Source of the DNA: Kitagawia praeruptora
Taxonomy: Eukaryota; Streptophyta; Magnoliopsida; Apiales; Apiaceae
DNA length: 64,000 nt
Direction: 5' to 3'
Assembly (NCBI GenBank): GCA_037693485.1
Contig: CM075353.1
Span: 107,776,501-107,840,500 of the forward strand
Below the pieces are notes generated by a model that ran no database searches, was not told the DNA's origin, and saw nothing but the letters and a program-made list of their open reading frames with translations. Made by a program: the position numbers and the translations under genes. Positions 53,283 to 64,000 of the stretch are shown here, in pieces (within the stretch, counting starts at the first letter, position 1; each line of letters starts with the position of its first letter).

Positions 53283-53486
53283 TAACACCCATTACTTTTC
53301 ACTATTACACCCATTATTAAACCTTTATATAATATAATACACACCTACCGAACTTAAATAATGACTTCTGCATATGGCAAGTGGCTAAAGGAACCAATCA
53401 CAATCTGCCAACAAACGACGTCAAAAAGTTTTTCTTGATCTTTGGGAAATGTTGACCGGCTCACTTAATCCGGGACATAGGGAGTA

Positions 53487-54180
53487 CTTTTTTGAAATTA
53501 TAATATTTAAAAATTGAGTTATTAGTCAAAAAAACCCAACAAACTTTCTATTTTTTTGTAGTTTAACCAATGAACTTATTTTTTCTCATAAAAACCCAAC
53601 AAACTTTATTAAACTGTGAAAATAAATTAACTATAGTTAGTCGTTGATGTGTATTAACTATTGTTCAATCACATCTTTATTAAATAAGCAATAAATTATT
53701 AATCAAAAAATTCATTCAAATTATAACTTCATTATAATTTATTATCTTTTTTTTATAAACCAAAATATATTTATAATTATGAAATATTAAACTAGATTAT
53801 AATAAAACATATTAATAATAATTTTAATTACAAATCTTTCAATTGCATTGTTAGTTTATGCATTTTCATATTTTTAAAATTTATATTTTAAGTATTTGTA
53901 CCCTTCCATATTTTTATGACAAAAAAAAGAGTGATCTAATTTATCATATTTAAAATTATTTTTTGAATTCAATAAATTGAAAAATAGGTATGTAATATGG
54001 ACAAAAATCACATAAAGGACAAAGACATGCATGACTTTTGCTAAGTTTGTCCGATAATTTTTTTAAAATTAATAGTTGCTTGGAATTTCATGAATTTATT
54101 ATAATATTGTTAATAACTAATATAAAATGAAATTTGTCCGGATTCATTGCGTTGATCAATTTTAGGAGGAAAAAAACAAA
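53487..54180. other. AT-rich intergenic sequence
   Basis: No ORF, repeat or motif that I can support. Confidence 0.6.
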
Positions 54181-54189
54181 TATAATTAA

Positions 54190-54592
54190 GGGATATTCTC
54201 TTTGGTACACTCGTAGAATTGGCTTTTGCCAATGGTACCAACACATTTTTGACTTCTATACGTGGTACACCTGAAATATCGTTTCTCTCTTAGTAATACC
54301 CTTTTTTAAGTAAAACGTTAAAAACACGTTAAAGACCGTTTAATCGCTGTTAATGAATATTAAAAATAATAGGGATATTCTCTTTGGTACACTCGTGAAA
54401 TTGGCTTTTGCCAATAGTAACATCACATTTTTGGCTTCTATACATGGTGCACCTGAAATATTAACAGTTGTCTAACATAAGGGCATGACTAAGAGAGAAA
54501 CAATATGTCAGATGTACCATGTATAGAAACAAAAAATGTGATGGTACCATTGGCAAAAGCCAATTTCACGAGTGTACCAAAGAGAATATCCC
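54190..54592. mobile_element. Mutator-type MITE with duplicated terminal repeat, 403 bp
   Basis: Ends GGGATATTCTCTTTGGTAC and its complement. The 9-bp flanks TATAATTAA are identical (54181-54189, 54593-54601). A second copy of the left terminal repeat starts inside at 54372. The ends resemble those of the MITE at 40157. Confidence 0.8.
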
Positions 54593-54601
54593 TATAATTA
54601 A

Positions 54602-55155
54602 TTTGGGGGAAAAAGACAAATAGAAGTTTTATAATGAAATTAATTGTCTGACTATACACCAAAATGGTTTGCAAGTATGTAAAAAAATTAATTTTATATT
54701 AAAAAATTAAACATTAGATAATAATTAACCATGGTTAAATTTAGGACAAATTTTTGTAATTTAGCAAAGTTTGTTGGGGTTCTTTGTGAAAAAAAATAAT
54801 TGATTGGTTAAATGGCAAAAAAATGTAAAATTGATTGGTTTTTTTTGGCTAATTGCTCTTATCAAAAATTTTATTGTAAAATGATGAACACATGTAATAT
54901 TCAAAATAAAAACAACCACTAGTGGGAGGCAAATTCTCAAATCTAGAATTGTATTATCTATTATTATTATCTTCATGGTTTAACATTTTCAATATATCAA
55001 AATATTTATATTTAAATATAAATATAAACGAAGCAAGCTGTTTATATTAATGCAAAAGAAAAATATTCAATTTCTCACACCAAAAAAGAAGAAGAAACTA
55101 AAAGGTCAAACGTATCAACGTTAATTAAATCACTAAAAACGTAAAAAGGATGCGC
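54602..55155. other. AT-rich intergenic sequence upstream of RPS6
   Basis: No gene or repeat recognised. Confidence 0.55.
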
Positions 55156-55159
55156 CTCC

Positions 55160-55258
55160 AGCCCAAACAGATAGTAGGCGACTAAAACAAGAGAATTGGG
55201 CTGCTGGTGAAAAGCCCAAAATGGGGTTATGAAATATAGCAACATCCCAAAACCCTAA
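55160..55258 (+). promoter_or_regulatory. RPS6 promoter: site II elements and telo box
   Basis: AGCCCA at 55160-55165, TGGGCT at 55197-55202 and AGCCCA at 55213-55218 are site II motifs (TGGGCY, TCP-factor targets). AAACCCTAA at 55250-55258 is a telo box. This combination is characteristic of plant ribosomal-protein promoters and links expression to cell growth. A (GA)n repeat at 55281-55308 lies in the leader region. Confidence 0.8.
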
Positions 55259-55277
55259 TAACTCATTCTCAGCAGCC

Positions 55278-55313
<36 letters not shown>

Positions 55314-55339
55314 ACAGTTATTCACCTTGAAGAAGAAAA

Positions 55340-57440
55340 ATGAAGGTTAATAAACTCTTTCTCTCTATATTTACATACAAATGTTTGTATCTAAATGTTG
55401 TTATGTGATTTAATTTGTATTTTACTGTTATAATTGTTGCAGTTCAACATCGCTAATCCCACCACTGGTTGTCAGAAGAAACTCGAAATCGATGACGATC
55501 TCAAACTGTATGTCTTTTTACTCACCCCCATTTTTGTTATTAATGTATTTATTTATATATTAATTTGTTTTAATTATATGCAATCTGATAGCTAGAAAAT
55601 GAGCTCATATTTGTGTTAATTAGCATTTGCGTAAGTAGCGATTGTGTGTTTGTATATGTGTGATTATCTGTAGCGATTGTGTTTTAGTGCGTGTGTGTGT
55701 GTATTTGTTGACATCTTGTTCCGATATTCGGGTAGCAATTGAGAAATGATGTTTTTAGGTTTACTGTTTTTTGAGCCAGCAATTGTAAGGTGTTTTCATT
55801 ATATCAATCTCAATATAGTTTGAGCTTTCATTGAGTTTCTATATGTCATTATGTATTAAGTTAAATGTATATGCTCCTATCCTATGGTATACACCCTAAT
55901 CTAGATTGTAGCTTTGTGTTTCTCTGTTTACCGATAAAAATCTTGAAGCAGGAATTGCTAGTGTAGAGTTGGGAAAATGGTGAATAAGCTTATAGTCATG
56001 GTTTCTTGTTATGCCATCATGAATTTAAAGTCATGTAACATACTTTAGTACATAAGCGACTTTTCCATTGAAAGTAGTATTTTATATCACCCGGGAGAGT
56101 AATGTGGGTAGGTATTAAATGTGTGCATTTTGAAATGTCTAAGAATTGTAGCTCTTGAGCTTTTGCATGAAGTTGTAGGCTTGTAGCTGTTAAATTTTGC
56201 AATGGCATGAAATATTACCTAATGCTCAATATCATTATGCAGCCGTGCTTTTTATGACAAGAGAATTTCTCAGGAGGTCAGCGGAGATGCTCTTGGCGAG
56301 GTGTGTATTCTATTCTTTTTTATTTGACTTTTTCCAGTTTTCATCTTATGGTGAGGTTGGTAATGAGCCTACTCTTGTTAAATTACTGCAGGAGTTCAAG
56401 GGTTATGTCTTCAAGATCATGGGAGGCTGCGACAAGCAAGGTTTTCCAATGAAGCAGGGAGTTTTGACTCCTGGCCGTGTTAGGCTTTTGCTAGTTAGAG
56501 GTGGGTTGGTTTAGTGTTCAATGTGCTCATCGGCGCCTGACCCTGAGATGTGGATCATGGATATGATGCTAGCTAGTAGAAGTACTAGAATATCCAATTG
56601 ACTGATTTGTGTTGTATGTTCAGGCACTCCTTGCTTCAGAGGATATGGTAGGCGTAATGGTGAGCGTCGAAGGAAGTCTGTCAGAGGATGCATTGTTAGC
56701 CCTGACCTTTCTGTTCTTAACTTGGTTATTGTGAAGAAGGGTGAGAACGATCTCCCCGGCCTGACCGATGTTGAGAAACCAAGAATGAGAGGTCCAAAGA
56801 GGGCTTCCAAGATCAGGAAACTCTTTAACCTTACAAAGGATGATGATGTCAGGAAGTACGTGAACACTTATCGTCGGACGTTCACAACCAAAGCTGGTAA
56901 GTTTTTTGTTCTTGTTGTTATCTACCATTTATCGTTGTGCATCACCTAGTGTATCAAAAATAATGCAGATTAGTTCTGATATATACTAAAAAGTTACAGA
57001 TTACCCTACCATTTTAGTCTAGGAGGGGATACCTGTCATCTCTCGGTAACAAAGAGGTTAAGGGTTCGGTAGAGGCTTGCGTGTGCGCATATATAAATAT
57101 CTGTAATTTTAAATAACAAAATTAGAATAAGAGAGGCTCTAGCAATGTCTTGTAAGATGTACTTTTCAATCTCTACACATCTCTGATTTTTTTTCCTTCA
57201 GGAAAGAAAATCAGTAAAGCTCCAAAAATCCAGAGGCTAGTGACTCCATTGACTCTGCAGAGGAAGCGTGCCAGAATTGCAAAAAAGAAGCAAAGGATTG
57301 CCAAGGCCAAGTCAGAGGCAGCTGACTACCAAAAGCTTCTTGCCAGTAGATTGAAGGAACAGCGGGAAAAGCGCAGTGAGAGCTTGGCAAAGAAAAGGTC
57401 CAGGCTATCTGCAGCCTCCAAGCCATCTATTGTTGCCTAA
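55340..57440 (+). CDS. RPS6: 40S ribosomal protein S6, 249 aa, six exons
   Basis: Small-subunit ribosomal protein eS6, a target of the TOR-S6 kinase pathway. Exons 55340-55345, 55443-55507, 56243-56300, 56392-56500, 56624-56896 and 57202-57440; all GT-AG, and phases sum to 250 codons. The first exon encodes only Met-Lys, as in other plant RPS6 genes. The product starts MKFNIANPTTGCQKKLEIDD, contains FKIMGGCDKQGFPMKQGVL and RRRKSVRGCIVSPDLS, and ends in a helical basic tail with RSESLAKKRSRLSAASKP, the region phosphorylated by S6 kinase. The length fits the plant family. The third intron boundary was chosen to keep the GE/EFKGY junction. It looks functional. Confidence 0.96.
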
Positions 57441-58720
57441 ACTGAACATACCCTTGTCTTTTGGTGATGTTCTTTGTTAGTTTCAAATACTAGTTTGGTT
57501 AAGGTTATTTTGTGTTAACATATACCCTTCGATGGAATGTTATTAGACTTGTTTTGTGGCACCTATTTATTTAATGTGAGATTTAAGATTTTGGTTATAG
57601 TTTATCTTGGTTGAGCTTGTTACTTTGGTTTCCCAATAATTCCTAAAGCATTACGTATATAATAAGAGTTTTTAAATTTATTAAGAGGGAATTCTATTAA
57701 TTTGATATATGATATCCAACCTGAAAATCCAGACATCCGACTTTATTTTTGTACAGTTTTTCTAAAAAATATTTACAGGAAAGTCGTATGAATTGAAATA
57801 GTAGAATATCAAAGCTTTCTTAACCTGATGGTACATGAGTGCTGCAATGTTCCTCTATTTTTGTTAATATTAAATAATATGCTTTCTTATATAGTATTCA
57901 TATACTGCTATTGTATAGTTCTGGGTTCTGGGAACAGTATAGTGCCAAAAGAAAATACCATCCGAAGTTTACCTTATAGCCATGAGTGCACTTGGTAGGA
58001 TGGTAGCTATCTTAAGGTACGAACAGGAAGCTTCTGTTAAATATAGTTTAAAACTGTTTAACCAGTGACAAATTTACACTGTTCTCTGGAATATAGTTTG
58101 AAATTATCGGAAACACTGTTCTGGTTGTCTCACTTCTTGGTAGTTGCTGGAGCCTAGAGGCCCTGTTTAATGGTGAGCCGACGAAGTGCAATTCACATGA
58201 TTCCTGAACTGGCTGATGAGAGAGCCCATGATTTGTGATATGCACCGGTATTTTCAAATATTCCTCTATAGGAAGGTTTCACAGGGTGTGTTTTGGCCAA
58301 AATCTAAGCTCACTGCTCACTCCGTAAACAAGTAGAGTTGGTAACTTGAAGTACACCAAATTGAAAATTTTACTTTTAGAAATATCAAACACAGGCTTCT
58401 GTTATTGATATTGCTTTGAAATCGTTTTTGCATTTGGGTTATTTTCTTCTCCTTTGGTTAGTATGTTCAGTGTTGTATATAACAATAAACAGCTACTGCA
58501 CTGAACTCTGAAGATATGAGCAGAACAAAAATAAGACTCTGTGAAGCAAATAACTGTAATTTCTAGGTCTTCAACATTCATGACTGATTGTACTACTGTT
58601 GCAAGAGCTTCTTTACAGACACTTTAATGTAACATACATGAAATACAACAAATGCATGATTTATTCAGAAAAAAAAAAAAACCAATTGCATGATTCTCCA
58701 GAACCTTGGACCTTAATTTA
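57441..58720. other. Intergenic region between convergent RPS6 and hydrolase genes
   Basis: Holds the 3' untranslated regions of both genes. No other gene or repeat is recognised. Confidence 0.6.
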
Positions 58721-60738
58721 TCAATCTAACTTGTGATTGCTGCCCTGCCCTGCTGGGAGAGGATCAGTAAGAAATGATTTGAGGTGTTTGTACAATCGTT
58801 TCGGCTTCTCCATGTTAATTGCATGCCCTGTTTTCTTAAAGAGTACTAATTTTGCGTTTTCACCTAAATGCCTGTGGAATGTACGTATTGTCAAAGCACA
58901 AAAATTGTGTGTGATTCAAACATATGTAAGATGTACGCAGACCCTACCTCTATTTGCACATTAGTTCGATGATAGATCTATTGTTTTTTACTATGCTATA
59001 AAAGGAAAGCTAAACAGATGTAATTTTTTTAAATATAATAAAATCAAGATATCATCTTCACCTTTTTAACCTGTGTGCTAATTCCACTGGGAATATTTGA
59101 TCTTCTTCTCCCCAGATAATCAGAGTTGGCTGCATCAAGGTAAATATCATGTCAGTGAACAAAATAGGTTTGACAAGGTACAATGTAAAAGGCAGAGACA
59201 GGTAAAAGTGCCGGAAAGAATATGAGTTAATGGAAAGACATAGCAACCTGAGTAATCTTCGGAAGATCAGATAGTTTTCTGTCCTTGTGTAATGCTTCAA
59301 TAAGCTCTCGTCTTTCTTGTAAGTTTTCGGTACACATTACCTGGAAAATATTCGACATCTGATTATTAACTTCATCTAGTGGAACAAGGGACATCAACAA
59401 CTGTCTTACTAGTTTCCGGTAAATATAGACCTTAAATTGTAACCTAGTGAGGTAAGTGTAGCATATATCTGGCATGAAATAGAGCTGGAAGTTAAGAATT
59501 AGTTAAGACCATTACTTTCATGTCAATACGTTCCTATTTAAGGTCATGCTTCACTGCTATTTGGTGACTGACTTCAATCAGAGATCATACAATCTACTTA
59601 TTTAGGACTAATACAAAATGCATAATGTATATAACAAAAGAAATTTGCAAGATATAAAAATTAATCAACATGGAGAACTTACTAAAATGCAACTTCATGA
59701 TTTTTGAAGGAACAGGGAGTGGAGCACATAAGCAAGCTGCTGTAGAGAGGACAGCTAAATCATACCATTGGAATGCACAAGTGGTTGTGATTAAGATTTT
59801 TCGTCTTTCACAGGCACAATAATACCTGCGGTTTATTATTATTTTTGAACTGTCAAAGTCTAACATCTTAACATCTAACAGTACTAAGGTCTGATTGAAT
59901 TCTACCCTACCTAAACGCTGCTCGGTGTTTGGTTTGATTTATGTCAGAAATCCACAAAATTAGGCTAGATTCTAGAATAGTACTGTTTCAAGTTATACAA
60001 ATTTGGCAATGAAAGCAGGACCAAATCAGTACCAAATTGCAAGCATCAATTTGACATCATAAAGCAAAACCAAATTCAAAATCAATTGTCAAGAAAACGA
60101 AAAACAATCAACACACGTACATCAATAAAATCGGACAAAAAGCAGGTAGGCATAGGCTGCAACGGCTTATAAAACGAAAGCTTCACAAGCTCCCTCAACT
60201 TGTCCGGTGTCTGAGCCAACAAAATATCCATAGCCTCCTCCACACTCTTAACTCTAAACATCCCATCTTCCATATCTTTATCCTCCAAACAAACTCCAGC
60301 ACAACCAACCACAAGTCTCTCCACAGCCTCCGGAAACTGAGCCGCCAAACTATACCCCACAAACCCACCATAACTAAGCCCCACAACACTCATTCTCTTA
60401 ACCCCATGACTCTCCAATGCTCTCATCACACACTGAGCCTGAAATGCTTCTGTTCTATCAGGCCTAGAACTATACGACTCCCCGAAAAATACCAAGTCAG
60501 GGACATACACATTAAATTTCGACACCAAGGGGGAAATAAACTGGTTCCATTGCCACATAGCATTGGCACCAATACCATGGATCAAAACCAAAGTAGGTTT
60601 ATCAGGTCTTCGCTTTTTCGGGAAGTGGATGACAGTACCATCTTTAAGGTCAGTGGTGGATGATTTGAGGCCTGCATAGGTGAAGTTGTGTCTGTAACAC
60701 CAGTCCCTGGATGATGTGAAGCTGAAACACTTGGACAT
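58721..60738 (-). CDS. Alpha/beta-fold hydrolase, 309 aa, four exons
   Basis: Serine hydrolase of the plant alpha/beta-hydrolase family, probably acting on an ester or lipid; the substrate is not deducible. Exons 60738-60121, 59340-59248, 59129-59062 and 58871-58721; all GT-AG, 310 codons including the stop. The oxyanion HG motif is in LVLIHGIGANAMWQW (His54-Gly55). The nucleophile elbow G-L-S-Y-G has Ser122, the acid is Asp247 in IIWGEEDQIFP, and the catalytic His276 is in KTGHAIN. The triad is complete and in the usual order and spacing. No signal peptide or membrane segment, so probably cytosolic. Converges with RPS6. Open frames inside intron 1 (59341-60120) are not exons. Confidence 0.93.
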
Positions 60739-61056
60739 GAGTGTTTTAAGAATAGTAGTGTGTGTATGATTTTCTTGATTTTATTTTATCAAGAGGAGTA
60801 AAGTAAAAATATGACAGATTGGGGATGTGATACGAGGAGCTTAATGTTGCTAGAAGAGCATCATATCATTGTCAGGACACGGCCGTCATGATGTAGGTTA
60901 CCTAATTCAATCAGGGTTTTGTTTGTACTGGACCCAGGTTCAGTGGTTTTGATGACACGACCTAAACTATTTTTATATCGGATGGTCCTATGGAACGGGT
61001 TTGATTGACACTTTAAAATAAGTTATTTTTGATTTAAAAGAGGTGTTTTTAATTTA
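60739..61056. other. Upstream region of the hydrolase gene
   Basis: Promoter region by position. I see no clear TATA box or known motif that I would defend. Confidence 0.4.
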
Positions 61057-61247
61057 GTGAGTAGGGAGCCTGAGATATATCTCAGGTAAGTTTTCTGAGA
61101 TGCTTAAGTTATATATATAAAAATGGGTGGATATTTTAGTAAATTCAGAGATTTTTAATTAGTCCTGTGGGCCCAGCATAATTTAAAGAATATTTTACAT
61201 ATGTCTTATGAAAAGTTCCCTGAGATATCTCAGGGTCCTTTTTCTCA
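61057..61247. mobile_element. Small MITE, 191 bp, probable hAT- or Mutator-type
   Basis: Terminal inverted regions are centred on CCTGAGATATATCTCAGG and CCTGAGATATCTCAGG. The flanks TTAATTTA match over 8 bp (61049-61056, 61248-61255). Each end is itself a near-perfect palindrome. An 8-bp duplication fits hAT, but a ninth, mismatched base leaves Mutator possible. Confidence 0.55.
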
Positions 61248-61255
61248 TTAATTTA

Positions 61256-62160
61256 AAGGTTAAGTTGAATGAATGTATTTGGGTAATTTTACTTAAAGTT
61301 AAATGGGGTTTAATAATTTTGACTTAAAGTGAAATTTGATTTAAAAAAATTTTAAATTCATAATATTTAAACTTTACAAGAATCGTGGGAAAAAAAACTC
61401 GATAAGTCATAAGTTATAAGTACCTAAATGAAACTTATGACTTAAAGCAATTTTTTTAACTTAAAGCCGGTTTTAAGTCGGAATACCCAAACAGAGCAAA
61501 AGCTCCGAAAAGTAAAAAACTCCTTAAATAAGGTGTTGCCAAACGGGCTGATGGTCTTTTTCAGAACTAACCAAGTTACTTTCTCGTATAAATTTGCGAT
61601 TTATGAAATTTTAAAATTAAATTAATCTAGTTTTGATCGATAATTAAAAAAATTGTTCAACATAAAATTGTGAAAAAAATATCATTAAAAATATGTTTAA
61701 TTTCATATGGGATTCAATTTTTAATTATGTAAAATGATAAATTAGTAATATATAATTTGCGATTAAATTTAAACAATTTTGATTTTTTGAATTTATAAGC
61801 CTTCGTTTTCTAGAGACGGAGGGAATAATTTATTTGGAGATAATTATTTAAATAATTAATTTCTTTTAATTTTCTTTCCTAACACTGGGAATAAGTTAAA
61901 TAAATCTCAATTCTCTTTTTTTCCTTCAAGAAAAAAATTTCTAGAACCGTGTAAATTCATATTTGATAGAGATTCAAAGAAACGAAATAAAGCCGAATAA
62001 AACCTACATGTTTGTTTTAAAAGTAAAATTATAGACATGGAAGTATTTTTTTAAATTGTGAGATGCTGGTAATGTTAAAAGAATCTAATACTCTGCATCC
62101 TCGAATGAAAATTGAAATGGGAAAAGAATGATTCTTTGTAGTTAAAATTGGTTTTTTTTT
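61256..62160. other. AT-rich intergenic sequence
   Basis: No gene is visible. TTGCCAAACGGGC (about 61550) and GACGGAGGGAATA (about 61815) look like single ends of old MITEs whose partners I could not find. Confidence 0.45.
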
Positions 62161-62164
62161 AAAG

Positions 62165-62964
62165 TTGGTACTCACTCCAAAAGGACCAAAAACTCACCGG
62201 TCTTGTCTACAGATCACTCGAGAATTTTCCTCCACAGCCGCTATCCACATTTGGCTTCAATTACAACAAAGAAATTGGTGGACTTTGTGTATCGATCCAT
62301 CATTTGTCGCTTCGGGCGTTGTCAAGCAATTTGACAGTAAGGAAATGAGACAGTTGTGCGACAACTTGGGAATTAAGAAAAGTTTCTCTGCTGTTAGTCA
62401 TCCTCAAACTAACGGTCAGACGGAGGCGGTGAATAAGATAATAAAGCACACGCTCAAGCAAAGTTATATGACACTAAGGGGAATTGGCTGGAAGAATTAT
62501 CAAATGTTCTATGGAGTTACAACACAACGCCTAGGTCTACTACGGGGGAAACCCCTTTCTCTTTGACATATGGTTGTGAGGCTATGGTGCCAGTAGAGTT
62601 GGGGACAGGGTCTTTCAGGAGAGATAATTATCAGCTAGAAGTGAATGAGGTTAATCATCGTCTCTATTTAGATATGGTGGAGGAATTCAGAACAACTTCA
62701 CATACAAGGTTGGTATCTTATCAGCAACGAGCTGCAAGGTTTTACAATTCCAAAGTTAGAGCGAGACCTCTAAAGGTGGGCGATTACGTTCTCCGACGAG
62801 TGATGCCTAACACAAAAATCCAGAATCATGGAGTATTCGGTGCTAATTGGGAAGGTCCCTACAGGGTTAGAGCGGTTTTGTGGGAAGGAACTTATTATTT
62901 GGCCGATATGGAGGGGGAGCATATTCCACGGGCCTGGAACATAGAAAAGAAATACTATCAGTAA
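62165..62964 (+). pseudogene. Tat-type gypsy integrase remnant
   Basis: Decayed integrase read in more than one frame. A TTKKLVDFVYRSIICRFG block (about 62260-62320, other frame) is followed by KQFDSKEMRQLCDNLGIKKS and SHPQTNGQTEAVNK, where the last Glu is the third DDE residue (about 62428). A frame change near 62560 leads to MTYGCEAMVPVELGTG and the C-terminal KVGDYVLRRV, GANWEGPYRV domain, ending at the stop 62962-62964. It starts abruptly at about 62165, and RT and RNase H are absent. Close in sequence to the missing part of the gypsy D family. Confidence 0.85.
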
Positions 62965-63020
62965 TGTATTTTCTACTTTTGTTATACTTTCCTTTAATTA
63001 TTATTATTTTCATGAAAGTC

Positions 63021-63032
63021 TAGGGGGGTAGT
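63021..63032 (+). other. Central purine tract after integrase
   Basis: TAGGGGGGTAGT, the same as the tract of gypsy D at 42128-42140, here 57 bases after the integrase stop. Confidence 0.55.
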
Positions 63033-63055
63033 GCATGTACTCCTCCTTAGCCAAT

Positions 63056-64000
63056 TGTTAACGGAGGAATTTGGGAAAACAAATTCGAGGAGGGTTGCTG
63101 AAATTGTGGCGGTGGTTGATGACGGTAAGCGGCGTAGGATGTTTAGGGTTAGGGTTTGAAATTTGGGGATGGCTGAGATTGTATGCTAAGATTGAATATC
63201 GAATTCTCTTTTTTTCGCAAGGGTTTGCATCGTGCCATACAATGTGCCTACGTATCCTATTTATAGGAATCAAGCCAAATGTAGTTCTTGAGGAACAAGT
63301 CATCAAAACGGGCCAGGTTTCCTTATTTAGGGAAGCCCATTAGACCGGGGCCACCGCCTTTAGTAGAATTCCTCATGGGCTTACTAGCCCAACTATTTTC
63401 TCGGAGCGTGGCAGTTAAGTCATTGACCCGAGATTGTCGGTGTCAATGCCCACCTTGAGCCACCAAGGGAGAATAAATAGTCATAGGGCTAGCCCTCGGG
63501 ATCACTAAGGGGCGACTCCTCAATAGGGGAATTCCCAATAGCCTAGGCAAAAGCCTTATCTTCATCTATCGTTATCTTCATCATAGATTATAGGTCAAGA
63601 TCCATATCCTGTAATATCTTCCTTTTAGTTTCCTGGGGGAAATCCCCTTTTTGTCAATAGAGGGCGAGGTCCATAAGTGGGCGAGCCTGGATGAGGCCTA
63701 GTCCTTCTCCATAGCCGAGATAGTAGATGACTTGGGTTATGATCCACAGTCTTTAGTGTCCACCATGTAGCTGTACTGGGGAGATTCCCCTTTCTGATGC
63801 CCGAGAGGGCGAGGCCCCTTTAGAGGGCGAGGCCCCTTAGGAGGGCGAGGCCTTCCTAAAAAGTGAGAGTCCCGTCAGAGCTGAAAGGTAAATCTTCTAT
63901 CCTTAATGATGATTTCCTTAGAAGGCGATGCCCTTAACGAGTGGGCGAGGCCGATTCCATCTTCTTTCTTGCTGAAATATAGTAGCTACCTCCTTGCTAG
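63056..64000 (-). repeat. Gypsy LTR in reverse orientation, cut by window edge
   Basis: The sequence is the reverse complement of a D-type LTR end: it begins TGTTAACGGAGGAATTTGGG, matches D over the first 420 bases with moderate divergence, and contains the promoter block (TATTTATA, 63258-63265). Further right it diverges but keeps many GGGCGAGG words. The other LTR end is not reached before 64000, so a minus-strand element probably extends beyond the window. Confidence 0.7.

Larger units (their letters stand above)
40709..53484. mobile_element. Stowaway-like MITE split by later insertions
   Basis: CTCCCTCTGTCCC at 40709 and its inverted partner GGGACATAGGGAG ending at 53484 are flanked by TA (40707-40708, 53485-53486). 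The element is split by gypsy D (40808-46985) and a Helitron (47044-53282). Its own remaining sequence is about 360 bases (40709-40807, 46986-47043, 53283-53484). Confidence 0.65.

Noticed and set aside
59594..59866. 90-residue minus-strand frame between hydrolase exons
   Set aside because: It lies wholly in intron 1 (60120-59341), and the hydrolase fold is complete without it.

Overview
The window is nuclear DNA of a flowering plant, probably a eudicot. Evidence: three intron-containing host genes with plant-type splice sites, a plant ribosomal-protein promoter (telo box plus site II motifs), and dense nested plant transposons (Ty1/copia, Ty3/gypsy Tat-type, Helitron, Stowaway and Mutator-type MITEs). 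I cannot name the species.

Layout. 1-1441 is the 3' end of a Ty1/copia element. 1505-1758 is a Stowaway MITE. 1954-38243 is one insertion block flanked by the 5-bp duplication TATAA. It is a Tat-type gypsy complex with three LTRs (LTR-internal-LTR-internal-LTR). Two very young, long copia elements are nested in it: copia-1 (2174-14841, duplication ATGCA, LTRs apparently identical) and copia-2 (22979-35157, duplication AGGAC, LTRs differing at about three positions). Both have an initiator-Met primer site, a Gag of about 750 residues with three zinc knuckles, a Pol, and a long extra sense ORF (ORF3) after pol. They look like the Sirevirus/Maximus type.

A histone H3.3 gene (39057-39674 coding) starts only a few hundred bases after the block. 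A Mutator-type MITE follows (40157-40418). A small Stowaway-like element (40709-53484) was then split by a 6.2-kb non-autonomous gypsy element, here called D (40808-46985, duplication TCACT), and by a Helitron (47044-53282). The Helitron has tandem 5' ends and contains another Helitron and a MITE. Element D has lost nearly all of gag-pol but keeps an apparently intact multi-exon gene on the antisense strand. A Mutator-type MITE (54190-54592), the ribosomal protein S6 gene (55340-57440, +) and a convergent alpha/beta hydrolase gene (60738-58721, -) follow. The right edge holds a decayed Tat integrase (62165-62964) abutting an LTR in the opposite orientation (63056 onward).

Most unusual pattern: several of the retroelements are saturated, in both orientations and in LTRs, introns and spacers, with their own private short word. 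Copia-1 has AAACTCTG, copia-2 has ATCAGGAT, gypsy D has CTCGCCC, and the outer gypsy has GCGAGGC. The words stop at the element borders. All four elements also carry, or carried, an extra long coiled-coil or charged protein (ORF3 or an antisense ORF). Element-specific DNA or RNA recognition, for example an anti-silencing or packaging system, is a testable inference and is not shown here. All counts and alignments were made by eye.
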